The notes under the pieces were generated by a model, which was not told the origin of the DNA, did no database searches, and worked only from the letters and a program-made list of their open reading frames with translations. A DNA stretch of 42,500 nucleotides, taken from an uncultured Lachnospiraceae bacterium. Its GTDB lineage: Bacteria > Bacillota > Clostridia > Lachnospirales > Lachnospiraceae. The stretch lies in NCBI GenBank assembly GCA_947589175.1, contig CANPZR010000001.1, forward strand, positions 1 to 42,500. The letters are read 5' to 3'. The translations under genes were made by a program, and so were the position numbers. Of this stretch, positions 18,666 to 25,875 are shown in pieces (position 1 is the stretch's first letter; each line of letters begins with the position of its first letter).

Positions 18666-18736
18666 CACTGCCCCGCAGTGAGAAAAAACTGTAAATACAG
18701 TCTTTTCTCATCGCCCCCGTAGCGTAAGCGCTACGG
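18666..18736. other. Three consecutive hairpins between recombinase and inverted repeat
   Basis: Three dyads follow each other: CACTGC/GCAGTG (18666-18671 and 18675-18680); a long one with TGAGAAAA and ACTGT pairing to ACAGT and TTTTCTCA (18679-18692 and 18697-18710, one internal mismatch); and CCGTAGCG/CGCTACGG (18717-18724 and 18729-18736, loop TAAG). None has a clear T-run. They may insulate the recombinase gene from leftward transcription out of the switch, or stabilise the 3' end of its mRNA. Function is inferred only. Confidence 0.55.
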
Positions 18737-18747
18737 AATGGGAAAAA

Positions 18748-18766
18748 TCCACATAATTTATATTAT
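18748..18766 (+). repeat. Left inverted repeat of the invertible segment
   Basis: TCCACATAATTTATATTAT, the exact reverse complement of 18998-19016. Within it ATAAT-TTAT-ATTAT is itself a dyad, as expected for two recombinase-binding arms around a short crossover region. The match stops abruptly on both sides. Confidence 0.9.
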
Positions 18767-18791
18767 ATGAACTTCTCCTAGAATCAAGAGA

Positions 18792-18820
18792 AGTATACCA
18801 TACATCCGTGGCATATGCAA
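18792..18820 (-). promoter_or_regulatory. Leftward extended -10 promoter inside the invertible segment
   Basis: Read on the minus strand: TTGCAT (18815-18820), 17-base spacer, TATACT (18792-18797), with TGG directly before the -10. As sequenced it points toward the recombinase gene in antisense. After inversion it would drive loaP. Confidence 0.65.
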
Positions 18821-18863
18821 GTACTAAAATTTTCATATTTCAGCGTTATTTGCGTCCGTTTCA

Positions 18864-18892
18864 TTTTTATAAATGTTTTATGATGGTATAAA
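18864..18892 (+). promoter_or_regulatory. Weak rightward promoter candidate inside the invertible segment
   Basis: TTTTTA (18864-18869), 17-base spacer, TATAAA (18887-18892) preceded by TGG. The -35 is poor and the region is AT-rich, so this may be chance. If active, it would allow basal transcription of loaP in the sequenced orientation. Confidence 0.25.
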
Positions 18893-18997
18893 ATATGTTT
18901 CTTTGTAATTCGTAAGTTTGTCTGTTCTGTCTTTTTTTTCGCTTGAAAGGATCTGTTTATTTAACGTTTTTCCGCACGTTGCGGCTCTTTGCCCTCC

Positions 18998-19016
18998 ATA
19001 ATATAAATTATGTGGA
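18998..19016 (-). repeat. Right inverted repeat of the invertible segment
   Basis: ATAATATAAATTATGTGGA, the perfect reverse complement of 18748-18766. It ends 56 bases before the loaP start. An in-frame ATG at 19010 lies inside this repeat but has no ribosome site. Confidence 0.9.
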
Positions 19017-19072
19017 CAACTGCCGAATCAAGCGAAAAGGTGCGGTATTCTGTGCAGAAAGGAAGCGGATTC

Positions 19073-19633
19073 ATGTGGTATGTGGTGCAGGCTCTGGGCA
19101 GTGAGGACGTCGAAAAGGTGTGTGACAAATGCAGGATTGCCATGCCGGAAGGGGTGGCACGGAAGCTTTTTGTCCCAAAGTACATCTGTCTGAAACACTT
19201 TAAGAAGGAATGGCATGAAAAGCTGCTTCCCCTGTTCCCGGATTATTTCTTTCTGGATACGGAACAGCCGGAGGAAGTGCGGGAGCGCTTAAGACCGCTG
19301 TCCCGCATCATGAGGCCGGTGTGCGTCGGGGAGGACTTTGTTCCTATTTATCCGGAAGAACAGCAGTTCCTGGAAGAGATGATGGACGGGCGCCATGTCA
19401 TACGGAAATCGACCGGAAATCTGGTTGACGGAAAGTTAGATATTTACGAGGGGCCGCTCCGCGATGTGCAAAAACACGGCATGATCAAGAAGGTGGACCG
19501 GCACCGGAGGCTGGCCGATCTGGAAGTGCGGCTCTTGGGAGAGGCACGGCAGGTCCAGGTCACGCTGGAAATCGTAAAGAAGATCAATACGGCAGCAATC
19601 GGCGTGCCAGCTCTGGGAGGGATGGAGAGATGA
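19073..19633 (+). CDS. loaP: LoaP/NusG-family transcription antiterminator, first copy
   Basis: A 186-residue specialised NusG paralogue. It starts MWYVVQ like the second copy, has an N-terminal NGN domain (LFVPKYICLKHFKKEW, then LLPLFPDYFFLDTE) and a C-terminal KOW-like domain (DIYEGPLRDVQKHG, KKVDRHRRLADLEV). LoaP proteins are known to promote processive antitermination across long operons in Firmicutes, often for antibiotics or polysaccharides. The start at 19073 has AAAGGAAG about ten bases upstream; an in-frame ATG at 19010 inside the inverted repeat has none. It is the first gene after the invertible promoter, so its synthesis should depend on the switch. Its stop overlaps the next start as ATGA. 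Confidence 0.88.
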   Translation: MWYVVQALGSEDVEKVCDKCRIAMPEGVARKLFVPKYICLKHFKKEWHEKLLPLFPDYFFLDTEQPEEVRERLRPLSRIMRPVCVGEDFVPIYPEEQQFLEEMMDGRHVIRKSTGNLVDGKLDIYEGPLRDVQKHGMIKKVDRHRRLADLEVRLLGEARQVQVTLEIVKKINTAAIGVPALGGMER

Positions 19634-19772
19634 GGACAATTACAGAAGAGCGCCCCGTAGAAAAGCCGTACAGGGCGGATGCCAGGTATGGGGTTATGGA
19701 AGAACGCTCTGGGGAGAAGTCATACAGGACGGATGCCAAATATGGAGCGATGAAGACAATTACAGAAGAACG
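19630..19772 (+). repeat. Imperfect tandem repeat at the 5' end of the second recombinase-like gene
   Basis: The sequence ATGAGGACAATTACAGAAGA at 19630 recurs with one change at 19750. Between them a unit encoding EKPYRADARYG (from 19660) recurs as EKSYRTDAKYG. Three in-frame ATGs result, at 19630, 19696 and 19750, spaced 66 and 54 bases. The downstream homology to the other recombinase begins after the third, so the extra 40 residues look like a duplicated start region. Confidence 0.75.
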
Positions 19773-20511
19773 TCTGGAAAATTTTAAACTGTGGCTTCGA
19801 AACGACGTCCGGGCCAACGAGGGGACTGTAAACCAGTACATCGACAAGCTGGGCACGCTGGAAGAATTTCTGGGCGACGGGGAGATCACGAAAGAGTCTC
19901 TGGAGGCTTTCAAAAGCTGGCTGGTGGAGGACCGGCACTACAAAAAGAGCAGCGCCAACACGTTCCTCTTTGCCGTCCGGGGATTCTGCCGGGCGATGGA
20001 ATGGGAGCCGGAGGTCACGGTCACGGCGTACAGCGTGGAACCCACGCTGTTCAATGACGGCGGGCGGTATATTTCCCGCGCCGACTATCAGAAGCTGGTG
20101 TCCACGGCGCTGTATCTGGAGGATTACCGGATGGTGATGATGATCCAGACGCTGTGCCATATGGATCTGCGCTTTTCCGAGATGGGACTGCTGACCGTGG
20201 AAGCGGTGCGGGAAGGGAAGATTTCCATCACAAGGCGGAAGCATACCAGGGAGATGAAGATTCCGGATTACCTGCAGGAGTCCCTGCTGGCGTACAGCCG
20301 CCAGACGGGGATAGAGGAAGGGATCCTGTTCCGGACGCCGGTGGGAAATCCCATCGACCGCTCCAACATGTGGAGAAATCTGAAACAGCTCTGCCGGCTG
20401 GCGGGAGTGGATGAGGAGCGGGTCACTCTGCAGAAACTGAAGATGCCGAGGATGCACGATTACTATCCGTTTTATCCCGTGGTGGACTGTTCGATGGAGG
20501 ATAAGCTGTGA
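19630..20511 (+). CDS. Degenerate tyrosine recombinase-like protein, probably catalytically inactive
   Basis: A 293-residue relative of the recombinase at 17794, aligning over the core-binding domain and the first half of the catalytic domain. R181 (in MDLRFSEMGLL) and a basic beta-hairpin (RRKHTREMKIP) remain. After DEERVTLQKLKMPRMHDYYP, where the full enzyme has HNLRH, GH and the Tyr nucleophile, the protein ends at PVVDCSMEDKL. It therefore lacks the HxxR pair, the second His and Tyr. It cannot cut DNA by the usual chemistry, but could still bind DNA, perhaps at the inverted repeats, and modulate inversion. The start at 19630 overlaps the loaP stop and has GGGAGGG upstream; 19750 is a possible alternative. 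Confidence 0.8.
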   Translation: MRTITEERPVEKPYRADARYGVMEERSGEKSYRTDAKYGAMKTITEERLENFKLWLRNDVRANEGTVNQYIDKLGTLEEFLGDGEITKESLEAFKSWLVEDRHYKKSSANTFLFAVRGFCRAMEWEPEVTVTAYSVEPTLFNDGGRYISRADYQKLVSTALYLEDYRMVMMIQTLCHMDLRFSEMGLLTVEAVREGKISITRRKHTREMKIPDYLQESLLAYSRQTGIEEGILFRTPVGNPIDRSNMWRNLKQLCRLAGVDEERVTLQKLKMPRMHDYYPFYPVVDCSMEDKL

Positions 20512-20604
20512 AAATCACTTGGGAAAACCATCTAAAAAAAATGAGAATGACATCTGAGATGAAAATAGAGATGGTATGCGAGTCATGGGGAGGCAGAAGC
20601 GGTT

Positions 20605-21339
20605 ATGTGGTATGTGGTGCAGACGATGGCCGGGCAGGAGCAGGACTGCCTTGCCGTGTGCAGGGCCAAAATAGACCCGTCCTTATATAAGGAAATGTTT
20701 GTGCCTCTTTACATCGACAAAATGCGTTTTCGGAAGCAGTGGCATGATGTGAAAAAAGTGCTGTTTCCGGGCTACTTTTTCGTGGATACGGAAAATATCC
20801 GCGATGTGGCGGAGGAGCTGGCGCGGATCGACCGGTTCACTAAAGTGCTCCGGAATGCTGAGGAAATCGCCCCCATCCGGGACGAAGAACAGAAATTTCT
20901 CCAGAGCATGATGAATGAGGAACATATCGTGGAGTGCTCCCAGGGGATGATTATCGGAGACCGGGTGTGCATCACGGAGGGGCCGCTGCGGAACCACTAT
21001 GGATTTATCCGGAAGGTGGACAGGCACAGGCGGGAAGCCCGGCTGGAGATTAACTTCTTTGGGAGACTGACTCCGGTGAAGGTAGGGCTGCAGATCGTCA
21101 CGAAGCTGACGGAGGAGCAGTTTGAAAAGCTGAAAAAGGATACGCTGGAGATGTATTCGGAGGTGCTGGGTGAAACTGCAAGGCCGAAAACCGTGAAGAT
21201 AAAATCGGGCGTGTTTGCTGGGCTGCAAGGGATTCTCTTGTCTAAGAATGAAAAAAAGGATGAGTGGCGTGTGAGGATTGAATTGTTTGAACACCCCACG
21301 GAAGTGGTCTTCTCGGGAGAGGAGATCGAGAATGAATAG
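20605..21339 (+). CDS. loaP: LoaP/NusG-family transcription antiterminator, second copy
   Basis: A 244-residue NusG paralogue clearly related to the protein at 19073: MWYVVQTMAGQEQDC, LFPGYFFVDTENI, then the KOW-like stretch CITEGPLRNHYGFIRKVDRH. Unlike the first copy it has a further C-terminal module of about 60 residues (KIKSGVFAGLQGILLSKN, EHPTEVVFSGEEIE), which looks like a second KOW-type beta barrel. It is the last gene before the polysaccharide operon, the usual LoaP position, so it is the better candidate for antitermination of that operon. GGGGAGG at 20587-20593 supports the start. Confidence 0.9.
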   Translation: MWYVVQTMAGQEQDCLAVCRAKIDPSLYKEMFVPLYIDKMRFRKQWHDVKKVLFPGYFFVDTENIRDVAEELARIDRFTKVLRNAEEIAPIRDEEQKFLQSMMNEEHIVECSQGMIIGDRVCITEGPLRNHYGFIRKVDRHRREARLEINFFGRLTPVKVGLQIVTKLTEEQFEKLKKDTLEMYSEVLGETARPKTVKIKSGVFAGLQGILLSKNEKKDEWRVRIELFEHPTEVVFSGEEIENE

Positions 21340-21416
21340 GAAGTTCCAAAATAAAATCGCCGCTAGGACAGCGCGTTTTGTGGAGGAATGGATATAAAAT
21401 GACCCGATTCAAGGTG

Positions 21417-21453
21417 GCTTGCCATGTTGGAATGGCGAAGCTATGTCTTTTTT
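21417..21453 (+). terminator. Hairpin and T-run in the polysaccharide leader, possible LoaP target
   Basis: GCTTGCCAT (21417-21425) pairs with ATGGCGAAGC (21432-21441) with one bulge, followed by six bases and then T6 (21448-21453). The T-run is set back from the stem, so it is an imperfect intrinsic terminator. Lying between the second loaP and the first polysaccharide gene, it is where an antiterminator would be expected to act. A TATAAT at 21478-21483 has no convincing -35. Confidence 0.4.
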
Positions 21454-21495
21454 GTGTATAGATGGTCAATAAAAAGATATAATGAGGCATATTTA

Positions 21496-22026
21496 ATGGA
21501 CAAGTTTATTAAAAGTGATTTGTATAGATATATGGGAAATACATCCGCTAGTAGTTTTTTAAAAGCATATTTTCGTATTCCTGCTTTTAGATATCAGGTT
21601 GCATTTCGCATGGTGAATTCAAGAGGATTAAAGAAAGTATGCGGGGGGGTACTGTGGAAACTCAGAAATAAACAGACCATTCAGCTTCCAAGAAAAACAA
21701 AAGTTGGATATGGATTATATATAGGTCATAGCGGACCTATTGTTATAAGTCCAACGGCTGTGATAGGAAATAATGTGAACCTTTCCCAGTTTACGACAAT
21801 CGGGACAAATAAGGGGGCAGCGGCTCAAATTGGAGACAATGTTTATATAGGACCTGGTGTATGTATTGTTGAGAATGTAAAAATAGGAAATAACGTTACA
21901 ATCGGCGCTGGAAGCGTGGTTACAAAGGACATCCCGGAAAATGCAACAGCAGTGGGAAATTACGCAAAGGTTATAAATTTTGATAATCCAGAGAGATTTA
22001 TAGGAAATAAGTGGAATGATTTATAA
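21496..22026 (+). CDS. Left-handed beta-helix acyltransferase (serine acetyltransferase-like), poly-G in frame
   Basis: A 176-residue hexapeptide-repeat O-acyltransferase of the kind that acetylates sugars in polysaccharide loci. The N-terminal helical part is followed by hexapeptide turns (IGNNVNLSQFTTIG, IGDNVYIGPGVCIV, IGNNVTIGAGSVVTKD) and a GNYAKV tail. An acetyl-CoA donor is assumed from the family. The ATG at 21496 fits family length; an upstream in-frame ATG at 21424 lies inside the leader hairpin and is unlikely. A G7 run (21643-21649) encodes Gly-Gly-Val in CGGVLW, and the frame stays open through it, so the gene is ON. Loss or gain of one G would truncate it. Confidence 0.85.
   Translation: MDKFIKSDLYRYMGNTSASSFLKAYFRIPAFRYQVAFRMVNSRGLKKVCGGVLWKLRNKQTIQLPRKTKVGYGLYIGHSGPIVISPTAVIGNNVNLSQFTTIGTNKGAAAQIGDNVYIGPGVCIVENVKIGNNVTIGAGSVVTKDIPENATAVGNYAKVINFDNPERFIGNKWNDL
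21643..21649 (+). repeat. Poly-G run G7 (acyltransferase 1, in frame)
   Basis: Seven G followed by TAC. Codons TGC GGG GGG GTA CTG keep the downstream frame. Confidence 0.9.
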
Positions 22027-22087
22027 CAGTGATTAGAAAAATCACATAAGAAACAAAGCTATGTTTTGTTGAAAGGAAATTGGTTAG

Positions 22088-23209
22088 ATGAAAAAAGTAA
22101 TGCTGGTCTTTGGAACAAGGCCGGAAGCAATTAAAATATGTCCGCTTGTAAATGAACTAAAGACAAGAAGCAGTATTCAGACAGTGGTCTGCGTGACTGC
22201 GCAGCACAGGCAGATGCTGGACCAGGTGCTGGAGACATTCGGAGTTGTACCGGATTACGATCTGAATATCATGAAAGAAAGGCAGACACTTTTCGATATT
22301 ACAACCAATATTTTATGTGGAATCAGGGAAGTGCTTGAGAAGGAGAAACCGGATGTGGTTCTTGTGCATGGTGATACATCAACTACATTTGTTACGGCGC
22401 TGGCCTGTTTTTATCTGCAGATTCCTGTGGGGCACGTTGAGGCGGGACTCCGTACATATAACATTTACAGCCCCTATCCGGAGGAGTTCAATCGACAGGC
22501 TGTCGGCATTATATCCCAGTACAATTTTGCGCCGACGGAGCTTGCGGCGGAACATCTGATTAAAGAAGGGAAAAATCCAGAAACAATTTATATCACGGGC
22601 AATACAGTGATTGACGCCATGCAGCATACAGTAAAGGGCGATTACAAGCATCCCGAACTGGACTGGGTGGGGGATGGAAAGCTTATTTTTATCACGGCCC
22701 ACCGCAGGGAAAATCTCGGAGAGCCCATGCACCATATGTTTCGCGCCATCCGTCGGGTTCTGGATGAACATCCGGAGTGCAGGGCGGTCTATCCGATTCA
22801 TATGAATCCTGCCGTGCGGCAGGCGGCGGATGAGGAGCTGGGCGGATGCGAACAGATTCACATTATAGAGCCGATTGAGGTTTTTGACTGCCACAATTTT
22901 GAGACAAGGGCCTTTCTGTGCCTGACCGATTCCGGCGGGATTCAGGAAGAATGTCCGTCTTATGGGGTGCCGGTGCTTGTGATGAGGGATACGACGGAGA
23001 GGCCAGAAGGCGTGGATGCCGGGACGTTGCGGCTGGTCGGCACAGATGAAGAAGATATCTATCGGAATTTCAAAGAACTTTTGGAAGATAAAGATGCTTA
23101 TGAGGCGATGAGCCATGCATGCAATCCTTATGGGGACGGGCGTGCATGCAAGCGGATTGCGGATATTTTGGAGACGGGCAAATATGAGCCTTGGTTAGTT
23201 GAAAAATAA
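22088..23209 (+). CDS. wecB: UDP-N-acetylglucosamine 2-epimerase (non-hydrolysing)
   Basis: It interconverts UDP-GlcNAc and UDP-ManNAc, supplying ManNAc for the polysaccharide. The 373-residue GT-B-like protein shows the family motifs GTRPEAIKICPLV at the N-terminus, VHGDTSTTF, HVEAGLRT, ITAHRRENLGEP and near the C-terminus TDSGGIQEECPSYG with MRDTTERPEG. The length is typical. GAAAGG lies before the ATG. Its GC content is visibly higher than that of the neighbouring acyltransferase genes, suggesting a different origin. wecC, two genes on, would oxidise its product. Confidence 0.95.
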   Translation: MKKVMLVFGTRPEAIKICPLVNELKTRSSIQTVVCVTAQHRQMLDQVLETFGVVPDYDLNIMKERQTLFDITTNILCGIREVLEKEKPDVVLVHGDTSTTFVTALACFYLQIPVGHVEAGLRTYNIYSPYPEEFNRQAVGIISQYNFAPTELAAEHLIKEGKNPETIYITGNTVIDAMQHTVKGDYKHPELDWVGDGKLIFITAHRRENLGEPMHHMFRAIRRVLDEHPECRAVYPIHMNPAVRQAADEELGGCEQIHIIEPIEVFDCHNFETRAFLCLTDSGGIQEECPSYGVPVLVMRDTTERPEGVDAGTLRLVGTDEEDIYRNFKELLEDKDAYEAMSHACNPYGDGRACKRIADILETGKYEPWLVEK

Positions 23210-23231
23210 TCCCATAGAGGTGAGAATCATT

Positions 23232-23996
23232 ATGCAGAATAACAGATACCCGATTTTAAATACTTATGTAAATGCCGTTTCTATGGAGGAAACAATCGCT
23301 GAGGTAGAAAAAATCATAAAATCAGGCGTCCCGACTCAGCACGTTGTTATCAATGCCTTGAAGATAAACCTGATGAATGAAGATCCTGAATTAAGGACGA
23401 TAGTAAACTCATGTCCGTTGATAAATGCGGACGGAGCTTCTATTTTATGGGCGGCAAAAAAGCTGGGAGTTCCTCTGAAGGAACGGGTAGCTGGCATTGA
23501 TCTGTTTTTAAAACTTGTGAAAGTTGCTGCTGATAAAGGATATAAAATATATCTTTTTGGAGCCAAGGAAGAAGTAGTGCAGAAAGTTAAGAACATTTTT
23601 TTAGAACAGTATCCATCGTTAAAAATTGTAGGTGTACGGAACGGTTATTTCAAAGAAGAAGATGAATCTGAGATAGTTTCAGATATGGTTGCGTCCGGCG
23701 CCGATATGATGTTTGTTGCTTTTTCCAGTCCCAAAAAAGAATATTGGATTAATAAGTATTTAAATGAGGTTCATATCCCATTTGTTATGGGCGTAGGAGG
23801 CAGCTTTGATGTTGTAGCTGGCGTGACAGACAGAGCACCAAAGTGGATGCAGAACCACGGCTTAGAATGGTTTTATAGATTTATACAAGAGCCGCGGCGG
23901 CTATGGAATAGGTATATAATAGGGAATTGGAAGTTTGTACTCTATACATACAAAACCAAACGGATGAAGAAAACTCAAATAAGTGTAGGATCATGA
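23232..23996 (+). CDS. wecG: WecG/TagA/CpsF-family glycosyltransferase
   Basis: A 254-residue GT26-family enzyme that transfers ManNAc or ManNAcA to a lipid-linked sugar. Family motifs are visible: LINADGASILWAAKKLG, RVAGIDLF, IYLFGAKEEVV, the segment FVAFSSPKKEYWI and VGGSFDVVAGVTDRAPKW, ending with EWFYRFIQEPRRLWNRY. GAGGTGAG at 23217-23224 supports the ATG at 23232; an in-frame upstream start at 23199 would overlap wecB. Because wecB and wecC flank it, UDP-ManNAcA is the likely donor, as in enterobacterial common antigen, though TagA-like ManNAc transfer cannot be excluded. Confidence 0.92.
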   Translation: MQNNRYPILNTYVNAVSMEETIAEVEKIIKSGVPTQHVVINALKINLMNEDPELRTIVNSCPLINADGASILWAAKKLGVPLKERVAGIDLFLKLVKVAADKGYKIYLFGAKEEVVQKVKNIFLEQYPSLKIVGVRNGYFKEEDESEIVSDMVASGADMMFVAFSSPKKEYWINKYLNEVHIPFVMGVGGSFDVVAGVTDRAPKWMQNHGLEWFYRFIQEPRRLWNRYIIGNWKFVLYTYKTKRMKKTQISVGS

Positions 23997-24063
23997 GGAT
24001 AAATGCCAGTTAGGGTTTAAGCATACGGCGTATTGAAGCGTTAATTACAGGAGGAATTACAAA

Positions 24064-25284
24064 ATGGTAAATGTAATCGGACTTGGCTATATCGGACTTC
24101 CCACAGCGCTGATGATGGCTGCCCACGGCGTGGAAGTCGTCGGTACAGATTACAACAAAAAATTGGTGGATACTCTTAATGCGGGAAAAACTACCTTTAA
24201 AGAAAATGGCATAGATGAGCTTTTTGCGGAAGCGGTAAAGAACGGAATCAAGTTCACCACGGAGTATCAGATTACTGAAACATATATTATTTCGGTTCCT
24301 ACTCCTTATGATAAGTTCAGCAAAAAGGTGGATGCCTGCTATGTGATAGCGGCCGTGGAAAATGTGCTGGATGTTTGCCCGAAGGGCGCGACAGTTGTTA
24401 TAGAATCTACGGTATCACCGGGAACCATCGATAAATTTGTCCGTCCTGCCATAGAAGCAAAAGGATTCAAGATTGGAAATGACATCCATCTTGTTCATGC
24501 GCCTGAACGCATTATCCCGGGCAATATGGTCTACGAGCTTCTGCACAATAACCGCACTATTGGCGCGGACGAGCAGGAAATCGGCGAGAAGATCAAGAGC
24601 CTCTATGCCTCCTTCTGTCAGGGAGAAATTGTGGTTACGGATATCCGAACAGCAGAAATGACAAAAGTTGTTGAAAATACATTCCGGGCTGTCAATATAG
24701 CCTTTGCAAATGAGCTTGCGAAGATTTGTCGTCACGATAACATGGATGTGTATGAAATTATCAAAATCTGCAATATGCATCCCCGCGTGAATATACTCCA
24801 ACCTGGCCCCGGCGTAGGAGGCCACTGCATCAGCGTTGATCCTTGGTTCCTGGTTGGCGATTATCCGAGCCTTGCCAAAGTTATAGATGAATCAATGAAA
24901 ACAAATGATGGCATGCCGGATTTTGTGCTGAACCGCATTTACGAGATCATGAAGGAGAAAGGAATTACAGATGCGGGAAGAGTGGGGCTTTATGGCCTTA
25001 CATACAAAGAAAATGTAGACGATATGAGAGAGTCGCCGACCTTGCAGCTTTTGGCGTCTCAGCGGCATCATCTAGCCGCGCCGCTTCTCTGCTATGATCC
25101 ATATATTCAGAATGACGTTGTGCCAAATCAGGTGCATGATCTGGATGAATTTCTTGGCCGGTGTGATGTCGTGGTCATTATGGTTAAGCATGATGAGATT
25201 AGGAATAATGTGGAAAAATTGAAAGATAAAGTTGTGCTGGATTGTCAGAACATTATTGATTTGCAGGGGGTATATCATATATAG
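24064..25284 (+). CDS. wecC: UDP-N-acetyl-D-mannosamine dehydrogenase
   Basis: It oxidises UDP-ManNAc with two NAD to UDP-ManNAcA, an acidic sugar donor. The 406-residue protein has the N-terminal Rossmann start VIGLGYIGLPTALMMA, the TVSPGT region, HAPERIIPGN, and the catalytic cysteine in GVGGHCISVDPWFL. A C-terminal UDP-binding domain contains GLTYKENVDDMRESPTLQ. HAPERIIPG and the adjacent wecB favour UDP-ManNAc over UDP-glucose as substrate. GGAGGAATT precedes the ATG. Its stop is directly followed by the start of an acyltransferase gene. Confidence 0.95.
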   Translation: MVNVIGLGYIGLPTALMMAAHGVEVVGTDYNKKLVDTLNAGKTTFKENGIDELFAEAVKNGIKFTTEYQITETYIISVPTPYDKFSKKVDACYVIAAVENVLDVCPKGATVVIESTVSPGTIDKFVRPAIEAKGFKIGNDIHLVHAPERIIPGNMVYELLHNNRTIGADEQEIGEKIKSLYASFCQGEIVVTDIRTAEMTKVVENTFRAVNIAFANELAKICRHDNMDVYEIIKICNMHPRVNILQPGPGVGGHCISVDPWFLVGDYPSLAKVIDESMKTNDGMPDFVLNRIYEIMKEKGITDAGRVGLYGLTYKENVDDMRESPTLQLLASQRHHLAAPLLCYDPYIQNDVVPNQVHDLDEFLGRCDVVVIMVKHDEIRNNVEKLKDKVVLDCQNIIDLQGVYHI

Positions 25285-25810
25285 ATGAATATAAAGAAAT
25301 ATTTGGGATGGATCCTTTATACGTTTTGTGGGGGGGGTACTGCCACACGGGGGTTATAAGCAATTTCCGCTTTCGCAGAGCATAAGACGGTTGTCCGGTA
25401 AATTGCTTTTTGATTACTGCGGAAAAGGAGTCAACATTGGACGGAGAATACGGTGTTCAAGAAATATTTCACTTGGAAATGGGTCAGGCATAGGCGATTA
25501 TTCTTATATATCAGGTGAGGTATGTATCGGAAATCATGTAATGATAGCGCCAAGATGTGTGTTTATTGCAATGAACCACAGATTTTCATCAGAATATCCA
25601 TTTCAAGAAATAGAGGGCGAAAAAAAGAAAATTGAGATTGGTGATAATGTTTGGATTGGCTATGGAGCAATGATATTGGCTGGAGTTAAGGTTGGTGACG
25701 GCAGTATTATTGCGGCGGGCTCTGTAGTGACTAAAGATATAGAGCCTTATAGTGTTGTGGGTGGTGTGCCGGCAAAGTTGATTAAAAAAAGGACACGGAC
25801 AGATGACTGA
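25285..25810 (+). CDS. LbetaH acyltransferase, frameshifted at a G8 run (phase OFF)
   Basis: A hexapeptide-repeat acetyltransferase split between two frames. The first 15 codons (MNIKKYLGWILYTFC) reach a G8 run at 25330-25337 and then hit a stop at about codon 25. The rest (VLPHGGYKQFPLSQSIRR onward, with IGDNVWIGYGAMIL and AAGSVVTKDIEPYSVVG) is open in the next frame. With G7 the two join into a 174-residue protein of normal family length and N-terminus. As sequenced it should be OFF. A GTG at 25328 could begin the second part but has no ribosome site and would lose the N-terminal helix. The ATG at 25285 directly abuts the wecC stop, suggesting coupling. Confidence 0.8.
25330..25337 (+). repeat. 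Poly-G run G8 (acyltransferase 2, out of frame)
   Basis: Eight G followed by TAC. The gene is in frame at G7. A G5 run lies a few bases downstream, within PHGGYK. Confidence 0.9.
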
Positions 25811-25875
25811 ACTGGTTAGAACTAATGGAAGGGTCATTTGCATAGAAATAGCAGATAGGGAAGAAGGCTTTTATA

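Larger units (their letters stand above)
18767..18997. promoter_or_regulatory. Invertible promoter segment (231 bp) upstream of loaP and the polysaccharide operon
   Basis: An AT-rich non-coding segment between perfect 19-bp inverted repeats, next to a tyrosine recombinase gene. It contains a good candidate promoter facing left (18792-18820) and a weaker candidate facing right (18864-18892). Inversion would place the left-facing promoter directly before loaP, with its -10 about 26 bases inside the right repeat. The dyad ACTTCTC/GAGAAGT (18771-18777, 18788-18794) overlaps the -10 and start of this promoter and could be an operator. The arrangement matches capsule-promoter switches known in Bacteroides and invertible switches in Clostridioides difficile. 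The sequenced orientation is probably OFF, but the weak rightward promoter leaves some doubt. Confidence 0.82.

Noticed and set aside
17794..20511. Two recombinase genes as the integrase end of a prophage or conjugative element
   Set aside because: No att-like direct repeats, tRNA target, phage or transfer genes; the adjacent inverted repeats and loaP genes explain them better.
20527..20575. Inverted repeat ACCATCT/AGATGGT between the second recombinase-like gene and loaP as a second switch
   Set aside because: Only seven bases, 35 bases apart, with no promoter between; likely chance.
20508..20690. 60-residue open frame between the second recombinase-like gene and the second loaP
   Set aside because: It overlaps the loaP start out of frame, and its second half is simply the loaP sequence read in another frame. 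No ribosome site or recognisable content.
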